A stretch of DNA of 64,000 nucleotides from Sphingobacterium sp. JB170 (GTDB lineage: Bacteria > Bacteroidota > Bacteroidia > Sphingobacteriales > Sphingobacteriaceae), in NCBI RefSeq assembly GCF_900163865.1, contig NZ_FUKU01000061.1, positions 1 through 64,000 on the forward strand. The letters are read 5' to 3'. The first letter of the stretch is position 1. The number at the start of each line of letters is the position of its first letter. The position numbers were made by a program, and so were the translations under genes. This document shows, piece by piece, positions 62,894 to 64,000 of this stretch. The notes below the pieces were generated by a model, which was given only the letters and a program-made list of their open reading frames with translations, was not told the origin of the DNA and ran no database searches.

Positions 62894-64000
62894 ATGAGAA
62901 GAATACTAATCATACTATCTATAGCCAGCATATTAAGCGTGTCGTCTTGTGTTGAGCTGGATATCACACCAAAAAATATAGTAACAGATGATGATCTGTT
63001 GAATACCCCGGCGGGGATGGATATCTATATTGCACGCATGTATAGTCACATGCCTTTTGAAGATTTTAAATATATGGCCCAGTGGGGCTTAGAGTATAAC
63101 GGTTGGCTGGCATCCCTAGGGATCGACGGAACAGGTGAGGCCGTTAACAGAGATGGTATAACCACTTCATTTACTGGTGAGCGCACGGCCTATTGGGGGC
63201 AAGCATTCGAACTGATACGTGATGCCAACCACCTTATTGAAATGCTCCCCAACTACCAAGAAGAATTTGCTTCAGAGCTGTATGATCACTACCTAGGTGA
63301 AGCGTACTACGTGCGGGCTACCGTATTTTACGCGCTTGCACGCCGTTTTGGAGGTATTCCGCTGGTGACAAGCGTAATTCAATACCCGGCTGAAGCCGCA
63401 CAGATGGAGGTGCCGCGTGCAAGTGAAGAAGAAACCTGGGATCAGGTTCTAGCAGATTTTGACAGGGCAGCAGCGCTGATGCAGGAGAAAAGTCCAAAAA
63501 AGGGCTATTCTAACAAATACGTAGCTTTAGCCTTTAAGTCCCAAGCGATGCTCTACGCAGGTAGTGTCGCAAAATATAATCAGACAGTTTCTGGACGACT
63601 AACCGGTCTGGGTGAAAAAACGAACGTTCGCGTGATTGGCTTCGAGAACGATAGCTGGCAGCAGGCGTCCAACCGTTATTTTCTTGAGGCCTATAAAGCG
63701 GCGCGCGAGGTAATGTCCGCGGGTGGATATTCGCTCTATAAAAAGCGCTGGCAGGCAGGGGACAAAGGTGCACAATACCAAAATATGATCGACATGTTCA
63801 GCGACCTAAGCAGTCCAGAGAACATTTACGTTAAAGAATATTTATATCCTACCTTGACGCATGGTCTGGACTCCTACAGCTCGCCCTTTACTTTTCGCTC
63901 GCCGCTGTCGGCGGGAACATGTCCCACACTGGACTTTATTGAACTCTTCGACGGTTTTCCTAGATATCCCGATGGATCCATTCGTGTGACAACGGGAAAT
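62894..64000 (+). CDS. SusD/RagB-type lipoprotein, cut by the window end
   Basis: An ATG at 62894 opens a frame that stays open to the last base (369 codons). The signal peptide MRRILIILSIASILSVSSC ends in Cys19. The typical N-terminal segment (VELDITPKNIVTDDDLLNTP) and helical TPR-like region follow (LGEAYYVRATVFYALARRFGGIPLV, SNKYVALAFKSQAMLYAG). The C-terminal third, including the closing NPGYN-type motif, lies beyond the window. It is the surface partner of the SusC just upstream. Confidence 0.93.
   Translation, partial: MRRILIILSIASILSVSSCVELDITPKNIVTDDDLLNTPAGMDIYIARMYSHMPFEDFKYMAQWGLEYNGWLASLGIDGTGEAVNRDGITTSFTGERTAYWGQAFELIRDANHLIEMLPNYQEEFASELYDHYLGEAYYVRATVFYALARRFGGIPLVTSVIQYPAEAAQMEVPRASEEETWDQVLADFDRAAALMQEKSPKKGYSNKYVALAFKSQAMLYAGSVAKYNQTVSGRLTGLGEKTNVRVIGFENDSWQQASNRYFLEAYKAAREVMSAGGYSLYKKRWQAGDKGAQYQNMIDMFSDLSSPENIYVKEYLYPTLTHGLDSYSSPFTFRSPLSAGTCPTLDFIELFDGFPRYPDGSIRVTTGN

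Overview
The window looks like chromosomal DNA of a soil- or plant-associated member of the Bacteroidota, most likely Sphingobacteriaceae (Sphingobacterium/Parapedobacter/Pedobacter type). The basis is three SusC/SusD pairs, GH92, GH76 and GH127 enzymes, many short lipoprotein signals, AT-rich leaders with little Shine-Dalgarno sequence and at least one TAnnTTTG-type promoter box. No rRNA, tRNA, CRISPR array, phage or intact insertion sequence was seen.

Layout. 1-4.3 kb: a DUF1772 membrane protein, a decayed MutT/Nudix pseudogene, and a four-gene minus-strand operon (ABC ATPase, permease, YtrA-type GntR regulator, adhesin-like membrane protein) whose first start codon overlaps a 34-bp palindrome. 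4.3-16.4 kb: accessory enzymes: DoxX, a lipoprotein like the N-domain of M35 peptidases, GH127, Tat-exported phospholipase C, GH43, a DUF1593 nucleoside-hydrolase-like lipoprotein, an ABC ATPase with a small membrane protein, an exported Gfo/Idh/MocA protein and DUF202. 16.5-29.8 kb: a mannose/alpha-mannan locus: HutC-type GntR repressor diverging from manA, a sugar/H+ symporter, a 1474-residue GH92 fusion, SusC and SusD, with two copies of the palindrome ATGTATATACAT in the divergent promoter region. 29.9-37.4 kb: a TetR-controlled RND efflux operon with several copies of an ATTTAACA-G-TGTTAAAT operator and a 38-bp palindrome inside the operon. 38-49 kb: housekeeping and stress genes: alpha/beta hydrolase, DctA-type symporter, VF530-like protein, exported FAD oxidoreductase, ECF sigma factor with a small membrane protein, quinone reductase/LysR pair, Hsp20 and a di-haem cytochrome c. 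49-53.7 kb: a SusC/SusD pair without adjacent enzymes. 55.4-64 kb: a membrane-spanning regulator (LamG-like and kelch sensor outside, SARP-like DNA-binding and BTAD region inside) divergent from a GH76 mannanase-like lipoprotein, SusC and a SusD cut by the window edge.

How the parts fit. The two glycan loci suggest a division of labour on alpha-mannan or mannose-rich glycoprotein. A surface GH76 cuts the alpha-1,6 backbone, SusC/D pairs import the pieces, GH92 releases mannose in the periplasm, the MFS symporter brings mannose into the cytoplasm, and ManA isomerises mannose-6-phosphate. No hexokinase is visible here. The most unusual items are the GH92/(alpha/alpha)6 fusion, the transmembrane kelch-SARP regulator with GGGTTAAAA repeats in its intergenic region, and several well-formed palindromic operators. 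All functions are inferred from sequence motifs read by eye; no database search was run.
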